Positions 52,351 to 63,278 of a stretch of DNA of 64,000 nt are shown piece after piece. The position numbers were made by a program, and so were the translations under genes. Source of the DNA: DASQZT01 sp963728965 (lineage in GTDB: Bacteria; Acidobacteriota; Terriglobia; Bryobacterales; Bryobacteraceae); contig CAVSMH010000012.1 in the NCBI GenBank assembly GCA_963728965.1, positions 620,001 through 684,000 on the forward strand, written 5' to 3'. Position 1 is the stretch's first letter. Every line of letters begins with the position of its first letter. The notes under the pieces are model-generated. The model saw only the letters and a list, made by a program, of their open reading frames with translations. It had not been told where the DNA came from and searched no databases.

Positions 52351-54651
52351 ATGACCGAACAAAAATCGGGCCTTTGGAAGCACGGACTCTTGCTGACTTT
52401 GTTATTCGGGTTTACGGTGATGATCGTGGGCGGCGTATTCATGTACCGCAGCCGCGCGCCGATTCCGGAACGCGTGATCAGCCCGGATGGCGCCACCCTG
52501 TTCACGGCGGCCGATATCCAGGAGGGGCAGGACCTTTTTCGCAAGCGCGGGTTGATGGACTATGGCACGGTGCTGGGCCACGGCGCATACCTGGGCCCCG
52601 ACTATACCGCTGAAGTCCTGCACTGGATGACAGAAGCTATGCGGCGGGAGAAGGCGGCGGCGTACGATTCGCTGGCGATCGGCCCGAAAGCCGCGATCGA
52701 CGCCGAGATTGCGCAGGAGTTGAAAACCAATCGCTATGCCGATGGCACGCTTCGGTTCACCGCTGGGCAAACGGCGGCCTGGAACGCGATCGTGGAGCGT
52801 TATCGGCGGAGGTTTACGGAAGGCGAGCTGGTGCGGGCGCTGCCCAGGGGCGCGCTGCTGCCGGCGTCCGAAGGCGGCGGCGATCCGGCGCGGGAACTGG
52901 CTGCCACGCAAAAGCTGGCGGCGTTCGTGACGTGGACGGCATGGCTTTCCGTGGCCAAGCGGCCGGATGCGGCGCACTCGTACACCAACAACTGGCCTTA
53001 TGACAAGGCCGCCGGCAATACGGCGACGGCCGGCTCGGTCATGTGGTCGGCCGCCAGCGTGGCCGTGCTGCTGCTGTTCCTGGCGGTCATCCTTTTCTTC
53101 CAGCACCGCTACCGCCTCACCGCGCAGGATGTGCCCAACCCGCGGTTGCGTTTCGACCTGGCGCGCATGCCGCTGACACCGTCCCAGAAAGCGGCTGCCA
53201 AATATTTCGTGGTGGCGCTGGCTCTGTTCCTGGTGCAAACGCTGCTGGGCGGGAAGATGGCCCACGACTACGTGGACGGCGCGAGCTTCTTCGGGTTCAA
53301 CCTGTCGCAGTACCTGCCCTTCAATATCGCCCGCACGTGGCATCTGCAATTGGCGATTTTCTGGATCGCGACGGCCTGGCTGGGAATGGGGATCTTCATC
53401 GCTCCCCTGGTAAGCGGGCGCGAGCCGAAGTTCCAGCGGGGCCTGGTGAATATCCTGTTCGGGGCGTTGGTCGTGGTGGTGGTGGGCAGCCTGGCAGGCG
53501 AATACCTGTCGATCAAGGGCCTGCTTGGAAAGACTTGGTGGTGGCTTGGTACGCAGGGATGGGAATATCTCGAGCTCGGCCGCCTATGGATGCTCCTGCT
53601 GGTTGCGGGAATGGGGATCTGGCTGTACATCGTGGCGCGCGGTCTGCGCAGCGCGCTGAAGGCGGAAACGGACCGCGGCGGGCTCACGCACCTGCTGCTC
53701 TACTCCGCTGCGGCGATCCCCGTCTTCTACTGTTTCGGACTCTTCGTGAACCGCGGCACCCATATCACCATGGCCGACTACTGGCGCTGGTGGCTGATTC
53801 ACCTGTGGGTGGAAGGCATGTTCGAAGTGTTCGCGGTAGTGGTGATCGGGTTCCTGATGGTGCGGTTGGGGCTGGTGACGGCGCAATCCACGCTGCGCGC
53901 CACCTACTTCCAGTTGATCATCCTGCTGGGCAGCGGCATCATCGGCACCGGGCATCACTACTACTGGATTGGCGCGCCGGAGGCCTGGATGGCTCTGGGC
54001 GCGGTGTTTTCGGCGCTCGAAGTGATTCCGCTCTCCCTGCTGATGGTGGAAGCCTACGGCCAGTACAAAGTGATTCGCGCCGGCGGCACGGAATTCCCGT
54101 ACAAGGCTTCCTTCTGGTTTTTGGTGGCGACGGCGTTCTGGAACCTGTTCGGCGCTGGCGTGCTGGGCTTCCTGATCAACCTGCCGTTCGTGAGCTATTT
54201 CCAGCACGGTTCGTTCCTGACGGCGGCCCATGGCCACGGCGCGCTGATGGGCGTCTACGGCATGCTGGCCATCGCACTGGCGCTGTTTTCGCTGCGCAAC
54301 GTGGTGGAGCCGCGCTACTGGAAAGAGAAGTGGATGATGACGGCGCTCTGGGGGCTGAACATCGGCCTCATGGGGATGATCGTGGTGACACTGGTGCCGG
54401 TTGGCGTGATGCAGGCGGTCGAGAGCTTTCAGAACGGCTTCTGGTCGGCGCGTTCGCTGGAGTTCTACCAGCAGCCGCTGGTGCGCACCTTGCTCTGGTT
54501 CCGGATGGTGCCCGACACCATTTTCATCGCCATCGGCGTGGTGCCGCTGGTGGCCGCGGCGGTTTACGGGTTGTTCCACCTGCGCGCCCTGTGTCAACCG
54601 GCGGCTGCTTTGGAAGACGAACCGGAAAAGCGCGAACTGGTGGAAGCCTGA
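52351..54651 (+). CDS. norZ: Quinol-dependent nitric oxide reductase (qNOR)
   Basis: A 766-residue protein. It has an N-terminal membrane segment, a periplasmic domain (about 35-225, GQDLFRKRGLMDYGTVLGHG), and a NorB-like multi-helix domain with heme/metal-ligand segments ARTWHLQLAIFWIATAWLG, HLWVEGMFEVFA and GSGIIGTGHHYYWIGAPEAW, then HGHGALMGVYG. The fused N-terminus and lack of NorC point to the single-subunit qNOR that reduces NO to N2O with quinol. A GGAG site precedes the ATG and a CRP/FNR-like site lies further upstream. No other denitrification genes are nearby, so it may serve NO detoxification. Confidence 0.95.
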   Translation: MTEQKSGLWKHGLLLTLLFGFTVMIVGGVFMYRSRAPIPERVISPDGATLFTAADIQEGQDLFRKRGLMDYGTVLGHGAYLGPDYTAEVLHWMTEAMRREKAAAYDSLAIGPKAAIDAEIAQELKTNRYADGTLRFTAGQTAAWNAIVERYRRRFTEGELVRALPRGALLPASEGGGDPARELAATQKLAAFVTWTAWLSVAKRPDAAHSYTNNWPYDKAAGNTATAGSVMWSAASVAVLLLFLAVILFFQHRYRLTAQDVPNPRLRFDLARMPLTPSQKAAAKYFVVALALFLVQTLLGGKMAHDYVDGASFFGFNLSQYLPFNIARTWHLQLAIFWIATAWLGMGIFIAPLVSGREPKFQRGLVNILFGALVVVVVGSLAGEYLSIKGLLGKTWWWLGTQGWEYLELGRLWMLLLVAGMGIWLYIVARGLRSALKAETDRGGLTHLLLYSAAAIPVFYCFGLFVNRGTHITMADYWRWWLIHLWVEGMFEVFAVVVIGFLMVRLGLVTAQSTLRATYFQLIILLGSGIIGTGHHYYWIGAPEAWMALGAVFSALEVIPLSLLMVEAYGQYKVIRAGGTEFPYKASFWFLVATAFWNLFGAGVLGFLINLPFVSYFQHGSFLTAAHGHGALMGVYGMLAIALALFSLRNVVEPRYWKEKWMMTALWGLNIGLMGMIVVTLVPVGVMQAVESFQNGFWSARSLEFYQQPLVRTLLWFRMVPDTIFIAIGVVPLVAAAVYGLFHLRALCQPAAALEDEPEKRELVEA

Positions 54652-54938
54652 ACCTGAATATTGTTCACCACGCGGACCACATGTGGGACGCTCTTCGCGA
54701 TGGCTTCGATTCTGGTCTTCGTAGCGGCCGAGTCGACCTGACCGGAGAGCGTCACGATGCCGTTGGTGGAATTCACCGCGACATTGGGCACGGTGGCAAG
54801 CCCCACGTCGGAAGCCATTTTGGATTTGATGGAAGCCGTGATTTCCAGGTCGTGGACCTGGGCCTCCGGAGTCTCGTTGGTACGACAGCCGAGAAAGAAG
54901 CCGCAAAGCAACAGGGGTATTAGAACTCTCATCCACAC
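54594..54938 (-). CDS. BON-domain lipoprotein
   Basis: A 114-residue protein with a lipoprotein signal (VLIPLLLCGFFLGC, Cys about residue 18) and one BON domain (IKSKMASDVGLATVPNVAVN, NGIVTLSGQVDSAATKTRIE, VRVVNNIQV). BON domains bind phospholipid or envelope components. Its 3' end overlaps the convergent NO reductase gene by 58 bases. The start may also be the Met at 54932. Confidence 0.85.
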   Translation of the reverse strand: MWMRVLIPLLLCGFFLGCRTNETPEAQVHDLEITASIKSKMASDVGLATVPNVAVNSTNGIVTLSGQVDSAATKTRIEAIAKSVPHVVRVVNNIQVQASTSSRFSGSSSKAAAG

Positions 54939-55041
54939 CGTAATTGCACGCTAAGGCGCAATGTTCGCTCCCGAACGAAAGCACGTTCCAGCCAACCGAG
55001 CCCGGCCACACGAGTCCCGCAACCCCGTTCGAACGTTCGTG

Positions 55042-57075
55042 CTACGGTACCATCGGCAGCCAGATCGCGCTAGGTTCGATGGCGGAGCGGAAAACTGTCT
55101 GGGTCGCTTTTATATAGTTCGCGGGCCGGGCGAAAAAGATGTTCTCCACGTAGCTCTGCGGGTTGCGATCGTACAGCGGAAACCAGCTCGACTGTATCTG
55201 CACCATGATCCGGTGACCGGGTAGGAACACGTGGTTCGCTGTCGGCAGGGCGAATCGATACCGCTGCGGTTTACCGGCCGGGATGGGCGAGGGGTGCTCG
55301 AAACTGTCGCGATACCGGCCGCGGAAAATGTCCATGGCGACCGCCAGCTCGTAGCCGCCCATCTCCGGCTGGCTCGGCACTTCATCGGGAAAGACATCGA
55401 TCAGCTTCACGACCCAATCGCTGTCCGTACCGCTGGTCGCGGCGAACAACTCGGCCGCGGGCGCCCCGGCGATGTGGACGGGTGCATCGAGCACCCTGGT
55501 CTGGTACGTGAGCACGTCGGTGCGGTCGGCCACCGATCGCTGATCCGCAACGAGCCACGTTCTCCAGCGGTCGGAATCGGCGAAACGGACGGGCCGCGGC
55601 AAGTACGGCACGGGCTTGGCGGGATCGGAGACGTACGAATCGCCGGCATCTCCGCCGGCGGCCGGCTTATCGAACCCGAGGCCGAAGCCCGCCTCCAGAT
55701 ACAGAGGCTTCAGCGGCGCAGCGCAGGCCTGTTCGCAGGCCCGCGGCCACGTCAGCAAACGATCCCAGTGATTCTCGCCGGTGTTGTAGATAAACACCGG
55801 CGGCGTGTCAGCTTTGGGCGACCCGGGCTTCAAGTACTGGTTGAAAAACGGCAGCAGCACGTCGCGACGGAACTCGAGTGCGGTGTCGCCGTGCCATTTC
55901 AGCGGCCCCAGGTTGTAGCCGTCGTAGTTCACCTGGCTGTGCCGCCACGGGCCCATCACCAGGTAATTGTGATCCACCTGTCCGCGGGCCTTCAACGCCA
56001 GGTAGCAGTGAATCGCGCCCCACATGTCCTCCTGGTCCCACAGCCCCTGAATCCACATCGTGGGCACGGCCGATGGGTGACGGGAGACGAGTTGATCGAG
56101 CGCCTGACCCTGCCAGAAACGGTCGTACGCCGGGTGCTCCATGATCCGCTGGACGAACGGCAACTGCTCGAGCCCGTGCGCGCGAACGAAGTCGCCAGTC
56201 GATCCCGCCCGGCGGAACGCCTCGTAATCGTCGTAGGCCCCGCGCGGGATCGCCTCGCCTTCGTCGTTCTTCGTGGTCTGGAGCGTGAAATAGTCCAGGT
56301 TCACCTGGCGGAATGCGCCGTAATGGAACCAGTCGTCGCCCATCCACCCGTCCACCATCGGGCTCTCCGGCGCGGCGACTTTCAATGCCGGGTGCGGCCC
56401 CAACAGCGCCATCACCACGGTGAAGCCCTCGTACGAGGAGCCGATCATGCCCACGCGGCCGTTGGATTCGGGCGTGTTCTTCACCAGCCAGTCGATCGTA
56501 TCGTAGGCATCGGTGACGTGGTCGGTCTCGGTTGGGTTCAGAGGGCCGCGCACAGGGCGCGTCATAACGTAATCGCCTTCGGATTTGTACTTGCCGCGAA
56601 TGTCCTGGAATACGCGGATATAGCCGGCCTTGACGAACACCTCGTCGCCTTCGGGAAGCGACGCCAGCATGTGCGGGCTGTTGTTGCGGGTAACCCTCCC
56701 GGAAGCGTTATAGGGCGTGCGTGTCAGCAGGATCGGCGCATGCGACACGCCCTTCGGAACCAGGATGACGGTGTGCAGGCTGATGCCGTCCCGCATCGGG
56801 ATCATCACTTCGCGCTTGACGTAGTCGTACGCTTCGACCGGGACCGTAAAGCGCTTGGGGATGTCGCTTCCCGCATAGGGCCGCGCCTCGTTCCGGTCTG
56901 CGGATTGGCGGCCCGGCGGGTTGGCACGGGCCGGGTCTTTCGATTGCGGCGGTGAAGCCTCGGCTTCATGGCTGATGAGGCCGAAAGCCGCCAGCACGAC
57001 CGCGCCGATTGCCAGAAGAATTCGGCGGCTCCTGCCGAGTGACGTATGAAGGCGGGGCAACTCCACAAAGCTCAT
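55042..57075 (-). CDS. CocE/NonD-type hydrolase (alpha-amino-acid ester hydrolase-like)
   Basis: A 677-residue exported protein. It has a signal/membrane segment (LLAIGAVVLAAFGLI), then the X-Pro dipeptidyl-peptidase S15-type alpha/beta domain: VMIPMRDGISLHTVILVPKG, QDIRGKYKSEGDY, and the nucleophile motif MIGSSYEGF. The C-terminal jelly-roll has LPTANHVFLPGHRIMVQIQS and DRNPQ. GSSYEG is the form found in alpha-amino-acid ester hydrolases and glutaryl-acylase relatives. Substrate unproven. The gene stands alone. Confidence 0.9.
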   Translation of the reverse strand: MSFVELPRLHTSLGRSRRILLAIGAVVLAAFGLISHEAEASPPQSKDPARANPPGRQSADRNEARPYAGSDIPKRFTVPVEAYDYVKREVMIPMRDGISLHTVILVPKGVSHAPILLTRTPYNASGRVTRNNSPHMLASLPEGDEVFVKAGYIRVFQDIRGKYKSEGDYVMTRPVRGPLNPTETDHVTDAYDTIDWLVKNTPESNGRVGMIGSSYEGFTVVMALLGPHPALKVAAPESPMVDGWMGDDWFHYGAFRQVNLDYFTLQTTKNDEGEAIPRGAYDDYEAFRRAGSTGDFVRAHGLEQLPFVQRIMEHPAYDRFWQGQALDQLVSRHPSAVPTMWIQGLWDQEDMWGAIHCYLALKARGQVDHNYLVMGPWRHSQVNYDGYNLGPLKWHGDTALEFRRDVLLPFFNQYLKPGSPKADTPPVFIYNTGENHWDRLLTWPRACEQACAAPLKPLYLEAGFGLGFDKPAAGGDAGDSYVSDPAKPVPYLPRPVRFADSDRWRTWLVADQRSVADRTDVLTYQTRVLDAPVHIAGAPAAELFAATSGTDSDWVVKLIDVFPDEVPSQPEMGGYELAVAMDIFRGRYRDSFEHPSPIPAGKPQRYRFALPTANHVFLPGHRIMVQIQSSWFPLYDRNPQSYVENIFFARPANYIKATQTVFRSAIEPSAIWLPMVP

Positions 57076-57201
57076 GAAATGATTCTAGCCTGCGGGCGCC
57101 TGTTTCGCGGAAGGGCGCAAGCGAGAACCGGATGGGAAAAAGCGCCGCGAGGGCCTCGCGCCGCAGACAGAAGCCTCCGCGGCAGTAGTCCGGACCAGCG
57201 A

Positions 57202-58170
57202 TTATTTCGTGGGCTTTGCCGCCGGAGCCCTGCGCCCGCCGCCTCCACCAGGCGAGGTCCAACCTGCCGGCGGGTTGTACTCGGCGCGGGTGCTGGTCTT
57301 ATCCGCCGTAGGGAAGTCGGCAGGCACCTTCTGCGTGACCTTGCCGGTGGCCGCCCATTCCGTTCCGCGCTGATAGGTGGTGATGAACCCTACGCAGTTG
57401 AGAGCCGCCAGGTCATGCCCCATCACGGTATGGAAGATCCGCCCCTTGCCATAGGTGATTGTCATCAGGATCGGCTCGTCATGGCTGGTGCCCCGGTTGG
57501 TGGGATCGGACCATGCGGTAGAGAGCACCGTCATGTTCTCGCCCGGGCCGCGCAGGTTCGCGTAGAGCTCGTCGGGCACGTGCATCCATTCTTTCGGCAG
57601 CCCCTTTGTGATGGGGTGGTTCGCCACCCGGTTGACGATCTTATAGGGCAGGCGCGCGCCGTGGCTTCCGGCGGCTCCCGGGGCGGGATCGGCGACCAGC
57701 TTGCCATCCTGGTAGTAGAAGTGCGGACCCGATTTCTCGTTGCGGCCGCGCCAACCGCCTACGCCAATCATCAGGTTGTACTCCTTCCAGTTGGGAAACG
57801 CATTGTCGGCGGCGTGGACGGAGACGAGGCCGCCGCCATTCCGGATGTACTCCGCGAACGATGCCTTCAGGCTGTCGGGCCAGCGCTCGTCGGGCACGTC
57901 GTAGTTCGAGACCACCACCTGGTACTTGCCCCAATCCGGTTTGAATGCGCTGAAATCGCCGTCCCGCGGGGGCGCAGTCACGACATCCACCTGGAAAATC
58001 CCGGCGTCTCCCAGCATTCTCTTCAGGTACGGCGACGTCTCCTGCCAGGCATGATAGGGTCCGCCCGACTCGCCATCAAGCAGCATGACGCGAATCGGGG
58101 ACGCGGCCCGCGCGGGGATCGCGGCTGCAAGCGCGGCCCCCAAAAGCATGCCGATCACACTCTTACTCAT
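57202..58170 (-). CDS. ThuA-domain protein, exported
   Basis: A 322-residue protein with a signal peptide (IGMLLGAALAAAIPARAASP) and a ThuA/trehalose-utilisation glutamine-amidotransferase-like domain (RVMLLDGESGGPYHAW; YQVVVSNYDVPDERWPDSLK; NGGGLVSVHAADNAFPNW; PILMTITYGKGRIFHTVMGH). The C-terminus is Gly/Pro/Arg-rich. AAGGAG just before the ATG at 58170 fixes the start (an earlier ATG at 58197 lacks a site). It lies 42 bases after the Gfo/Idh/MocA gene, same strand: a frequent pairing in sugar catabolism operons. Enzymatic activity unknown. Confidence 0.88.
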   Translation of the reverse strand: MSKSVIGMLLGAALAAAIPARAASPIRVMLLDGESGGPYHAWQETSPYLKRMLGDAGIFQVDVVTAPPRDGDFSAFKPDWGKYQVVVSNYDVPDERWPDSLKASFAEYIRNGGGLVSVHAADNAFPNWKEYNLMIGVGGWRGRNEKSGPHFYYQDGKLVADPAPGAAGSHGARLPYKIVNRVANHPITKGLPKEWMHVPDELYANLRGPGENMTVLSTAWSDPTNRGTSHDEPILMTITYGKGRIFHTVMGHDLAALNCVGFITTYQRGTEWAATGKVTQKVPADFPTADKTSTRAEYNPPAGWTSPGGGGGRRAPAAKPTK

Positions 58171-58212
58171 CGTGGATCTCCTTGAACTTCGTGACAACGG
58201 TACTGCGCCTCG

Positions 58213-59802
<1,590 letters not shown>

Positions 59803-60003
59803 ATCGAAGCTCCCGCCATACTGTCATTGGGCGGCCCGCCGCCGCGGGTGGATCCACCTCACTGCGGGCTCGGGAATGACCCGGCTCCGAAGGTTTATCA
59901 CGCTTGGAGGGCCGATGTCCAGCGTGGCCGGCCGGTCCAGGTACGGCACTGCCAGTGTCACGGTGAAAGGCCGTTAAAGACTCGCCGGCACGTCAGGCGG
60001 CGA

Positions 60004-60609
60004 TCAGTCCACCGGCACGGCACGCTCGAAGACTACATCCACAGTGGAGCCCTGATGTAGTTCGACTTCGCGCCCACGCGTGAGCAGGACGGTAGCCAGT
60101 CCTACGGCGCCGCCGGCGCCGCCGCCGATGCCGGCGCCTTTCCAACTGCGGTCGGCGATTCCGCCGATGGCGGCGCCGCTCCCGGCGATCGTGGCCACCC
60201 GCGCGGCATCGGCGCCTTTGCTGCCGCCCTGCTGAATCCGATCCTCCTTGGTTTCCACCTGCTGCTCGGTCCCTTCGGAATCGACCGACTTCAATTGCGG
60301 CGCAATGCGGATCACCTTGCCCCCAGGCAAAGTCAGATTCTCGATGCGCAGGCCCAGTTCCGCGCGTCCGCTCACCCGCCCGCTGCGGCGCGATTGCGTC
60401 ACCACGCCTTGCACGTAGCTGTCCACGGGCACGAGGATCCTGCCGCCCACCACGATCGGCGTGGCGGTTTTCATGTAAACGTAGTCGCCTTCGTGCGCGG
60501 TCCGCGTGCTGACGGAATTGATCAGGCGCAGGAGGACGTGGCTGCCCGGCGGGATTTCGGCCGCGCCCGCAAGCATGGGAATCGAAACGGCGAGTATCGC
60601 GATTCGCAT
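60004..60609 (-). CDS. Hypothetical exported protein with glycine-zipper-like region
   Basis: About 201 residues from ATG 60609. A signal peptide (IAILAVSIPMLAGAAE) is followed by a beta-rich domain (SHVLLRLINSVSTRTAHEGD; GRILVPVDSYVQGVVTQSRR; LGLRIENLTLPGGKVIRIAP) and then Gly-rich segments (TIAGSGAAIGGIADRSWKGA; GIGGGAGGAVGLATVLLTRG) like a glycine zipper. The frame opens at 60723 without natural sequence; GAGAGGG before 60609 supports the later start. Similar proteins recur in Acidobacteria (recalled); function unknown. Confidence 0.7.
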   Translation of the reverse strand: MRIAILAVSIPMLAGAAEIPPGSHVLLRLINSVSTRTAHEGDYVYMKTATPIVVGGRILVPVDSYVQGVVTQSRRSGRVSGRAELGLRIENLTLPGGKVIRIAPQLKSVDSEGTEQQVETKEDRIQQGGSKGADAARVATIAGSGAAIGGIADRSWKGAGIGGGAGGAVGLATVLLTRGREVELHQGSTVDVVFERAVPVD

Positions 60610-60864
60610 CGGTAATCCCTCTCTCATGCTAATACATCCTCCGGAAATAACACGAGCCTTCGGGATTGTCCGCACGTAGTCTGATTTGGCTACGTCGCTT
60701 TGCTGCTCTGTGATATAGGACACGGATTTCTTATTTGAACCTCGTGACGAATTCAGTTATCTTTTCAAGATGATTCTCAGCCCGTCCGTGCCTGGCTGGA
60801 ATAGGCCGGCTGCCAAGATGGGTCTACACGCCAACAGTGCGCGACTCGCGCTCAGGAGGAACAC

Positions 60865-61932
60865 ATGCCCGGAAACCCCGGAACGCGCGGCGCACGTCCT
60901 GCGCGTCCACTGCTTATTCCAGGAGCGCCGGTACTTCCCGGCACAAAGCCAAAAGTGGTTCTGAGCTTCAGTCCTCGGATTCCCAAGTTCGCCATCAGCG
61001 GGGCTGCCGAAATGCCTCTGATTGCAGCCAACGCATTGCTCGTGAATGTGACGCCAAAACCGGGCGAACTGATCGAATTCGTGTGGACCGCAACCTTGAA
61101 ATTTAACGGCCTTGAGTGCGCGAACGCGCAAGGGCGGCACACGTCGCACCCTCCCATGCACGGGAGAACGATCGCCGCCGTCTGGGTGATTCCGTTTTCG
61201 CACGTCCGGGGAGGCACTCTATCCGTGGCGGTGCGTGCTAGAGTGCAAAACCAAATCGTGGAGACCGAATCCAAAGTCACCATCGAAGGGACGAACCCGA
61301 CGACGCAGGCGTTGTTGCAGATGCAGTATCCTCATGAGGTTTTCAAACAGGTGATGCGGCAGGAGAGTAATCTGCATCAATTTACCGGCGATCAGCCGGG
61401 CGGAACGGGCAAATGTCCCCTTTTTAGTGGTGGCGACGTCGGCATATGCCAGCTGTCCAGGAAGCCCCGGCATCCTACGGACGAGCAGATTTGGAACTGG
61501 AAAGCCAACGTGAAGGAGGGTATTTCGAGATGGAACGAGCATCGTGAAGAGGCGTCGCAGTACTCCGCCACAATCGAGAGCAGCGCCCGCTTCAAACACC
61601 TGGTAGAGCTCTACAACCACGACCGCGTGAAGAAGAAACTAAAGCCTCTGAAGAAGATCGCCCTCCCTGCTTTCAATGACGAACAATTGTTGTTCGATAC
61701 CATTCGCGGTTACAACGGTTGGGCGGGAGGAGTGCATGAATACGAACCTGAAACCGACGCCCATGGTCATCTTCTGGTTACGATCGATCCGGACGGAACC
61801 AAAGGCACCGCGGGCTGGCACCGCCTGACAGCCGCCGAACGCGAACATCGTTATCGGGAAAGGAAAGTGGACGAAACGCAATGGGGAGATCTGGACTACG
61901 TGGAACTTGTGCGCGCTCGCAAGGGTTTCTAG
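60865..61932 (+). CDS. SLT/lysozyme-like protein with N-terminal beta domain
   Basis: A 355-residue protein without a classical signal peptide; the first 30 residues are Pro/Gly/Arg-rich. A beta-sandwich-like domain (about 30-145: VVLSFSPRIPKFAISGAAEM; LLVNVTPKPGELIEFVWTAT) precedes a lysozyme-like domain: RQESNLHQFTGD with a catalytic-type Glu, GGDVGICQLSRKP matching the GxxGxxQ motif of lytic transglycosylases, and FDTIRGYNGWAGGVHEYEP. It probably cleaves peptidoglycan outside the cytoplasm; how it leaves the cell is unclear. It is followed by a beta-barrel-like gene. Confidence 0.7.
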   Translation: MPGNPGTRGARPARPLLIPGAPVLPGTKPKVVLSFSPRIPKFAISGAAEMPLIAANALLVNVTPKPGELIEFVWTATLKFNGLECANAQGRHTSHPPMHGRTIAAVWVIPFSHVRGGTLSVAVRARVQNQIVETESKVTIEGTNPTTQALLQMQYPHEVFKQVMRQESNLHQFTGDQPGGTGKCPLFSGGDVGICQLSRKPRHPTDEQIWNWKANVKEGISRWNEHREEASQYSATIESSARFKHLVELYNHDRVKKKLKPLKKIALPAFNDEQLLFDTIRGYNGWAGGVHEYEPETDAHGHLLVTIDPDGTKGTAGWHRLTAAEREHRYRERKVDETQWGDLDYVELVRARKGF

Positions 61933-62021
61933 TTCGTTGACCGGCCCGTCCTAGTACCGAATCCCGGATGCACACCGGTCCTGCGGGAGGCGCTTGCAGT
62001 ATAGTTCGGGAGGAGGTCTCT

Positions 62022-62921
62022 ATGCCCGATCCAGCGGAAGACAGCTTGCTGAAGGCTGCTTACAAACCTCTTGTTCTGTCTATCGACCTGGTTGGATATG
62101 AATTGTCTCATCCGGCAGACCGTTTGAGCATGGCGCTCAGCGAACCCGGCGTCTACTGGAAAATCCAGGAGGCAATCGATAAGGAAGCGATCCGGCTGAT
62201 CCAGCCTGGCTTCGGAACGTTTTACGCCAGTGGGGATACTGCCAAGCGAATCGGTCTCAGTACGCTGCAGACGGTGGGAGAAGCCACCTGGGCGTCGGTC
62301 CAGAAATCACCCCGTTACAAGCTGATCGATTCCAGCCTCAAGGACTTCTCCACCGCGTTCAACAAAACCCCTACCGGCATTTTCGTGAACCATCACAAGC
62401 CGGAACTGATCATTGCCGGCAGCGTGCTCGTCATCGGCGGAGCTTTCGCCCAGTATCACTTCCGAACCAACTCCGACGTGGCATCTTTATATGCCTTGGG
62501 CATTTCGGCGGGCGTCGGCAAAATCAAGATCGGCGACCTGACTTTCGGAGCTACTCTGCCGAAATTCGTTACCGCCCCCAAACGGGAACTCGAATTCAAA
62601 AGTTACGGCCAATATGATTTCAAAGTGCTGGAAGCCCGGGTTGAGTTCGGCGGCAAAGTGGAAAATGACAAGCTGAACCAACTTGATGCCAAAGGCCTGA
62701 TCACCGTTCCGCTCAAATACAAGGATATCGACCTGAAACTGAAGGGCGCATTCGGCGCGACCCTGACCCACATGGGGGATGGGAAGCCCATGGACACCAC
62801 GTGGAAGTACTCTCTGGGCCTGGATGCGGGGACGAAGGACTCGCGTCTGAAGGCAGGTCTGTTGCTCTCCGGCGAAAACAAGAACCTGATGTTCACCACC
62901 GGGATGAAGTACCTCTTCTGA
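62022..62921 (+). CDS. Hypothetical protein with predicted C-terminal beta-barrel
   Basis: A 299-residue protein from the ATG at 62022, which has a strong GGAGGT site upstream. The N-terminal half is helical (LLKAAYKPLVLSIDLVGYEL; YASGDTAKRIGLSTLQTVGE). From about 130 a hydrophobic segment (LIIAGSVLVIGGAFAQYHF) leads into alternating strands (GKIKIGDLTFGATLP; YGQYDFKVLEARVEFGGKVE; LKGAFGATLTHMG) ending in Phe (GMKYLF), as outer-membrane barrels do. No cleavable signal is evident. It follows the lysozyme-like gene by about 90 bases and may be its partner. No family recognised. Confidence 0.6.
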   Translation: MPDPAEDSLLKAAYKPLVLSIDLVGYELSHPADRLSMALSEPGVYWKIQEAIDKEAIRLIQPGFGTFYASGDTAKRIGLSTLQTVGEATWASVQKSPRYKLIDSSLKDFSTAFNKTPTGIFVNHHKPELIIAGSVLVIGGAFAQYHFRTNSDVASLYALGISAGVGKIKIGDLTFGATLPKFVTAPKRELEFKSYGQYDFKVLEARVEFGGKVENDKLNQLDAKGLITVPLKYKDIDLKLKGAFGATLTHMGDGKPMDTTWKYSLGLDAGTKDSRLKAGLLLSGENKNLMFTTGMKYLF

Positions 62922-62936
62922 GATCGAAGGGAGGGG

Positions 62937-63278
62937 CTAACTGTCGCGACGCCATTCGGGGCGGGCAAAACGGCGAAGGCGGAACGCCTCGACAATCGCG
63001 ATGTACAGGTTGACCACGCCCAATCCGCTGATGGCACCTCGTATATACGTGTTGTCCCAGTAGTGGCGCCATGAAACGGACAGGAGGGAGGAGAAATAGT
63101 TCGTGTCCCAGTAATCGGTCCAGGGAAACACGAGCAGAAAGATACCCACCTCGAGGCAGAAGGTCACGAAGAGGACTGCGTACATTTTGTGATACCAGCG
63201 GTATTCCGGAGTCCGCACCGGTACCGGACGGGGCAGGGTCTCGCCGGTTACGTGGGGAGTGGGTTCGCCCGGCATCAT
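62937..63278 (-). CDS. Small membrane protein coupled to rnhB
   Basis: A 113-residue protein with two membrane segments (YAVLFVTFCLEVGIFLLVFP and AISGLGVVNLYIAIVEAF) and an acidic/aromatic loop (DYWDTNYFSSLLSVSWRHYW). The ATG at 63276-63278 overlaps the rnhB TGA as ATGA, which fixes the start. Function unknown; similar small proteins beside rnhB are plausible in relatives. Confidence 0.7.
   Translation of the reverse strand: MMPGEPTPHVTGETLPRPVPVRTPEYRWYHKMYAVLFVTFCLEVGIFLLVFPWTDYWDTNYFSSLLSVSWRHYWDNTYIRGAISGLGVVNLYIAIVEAFRLRRFARPEWRRDS

Noticed and set aside
55231..56955. 574-residue open frame opposite the CocE-type hydrolase
   Set aside because: Antisense shadow with Arg/Val/Gly-biased composition.
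61778..61975. Short minus-strand frame beginning MCIRDS, a string also produced by translated sequencing adapters
   Set aside because: The bases here (GTG TGC ATC CGG GAT TCG) are not the transposase adapter sequence, so it is neither contamination nor a gene.
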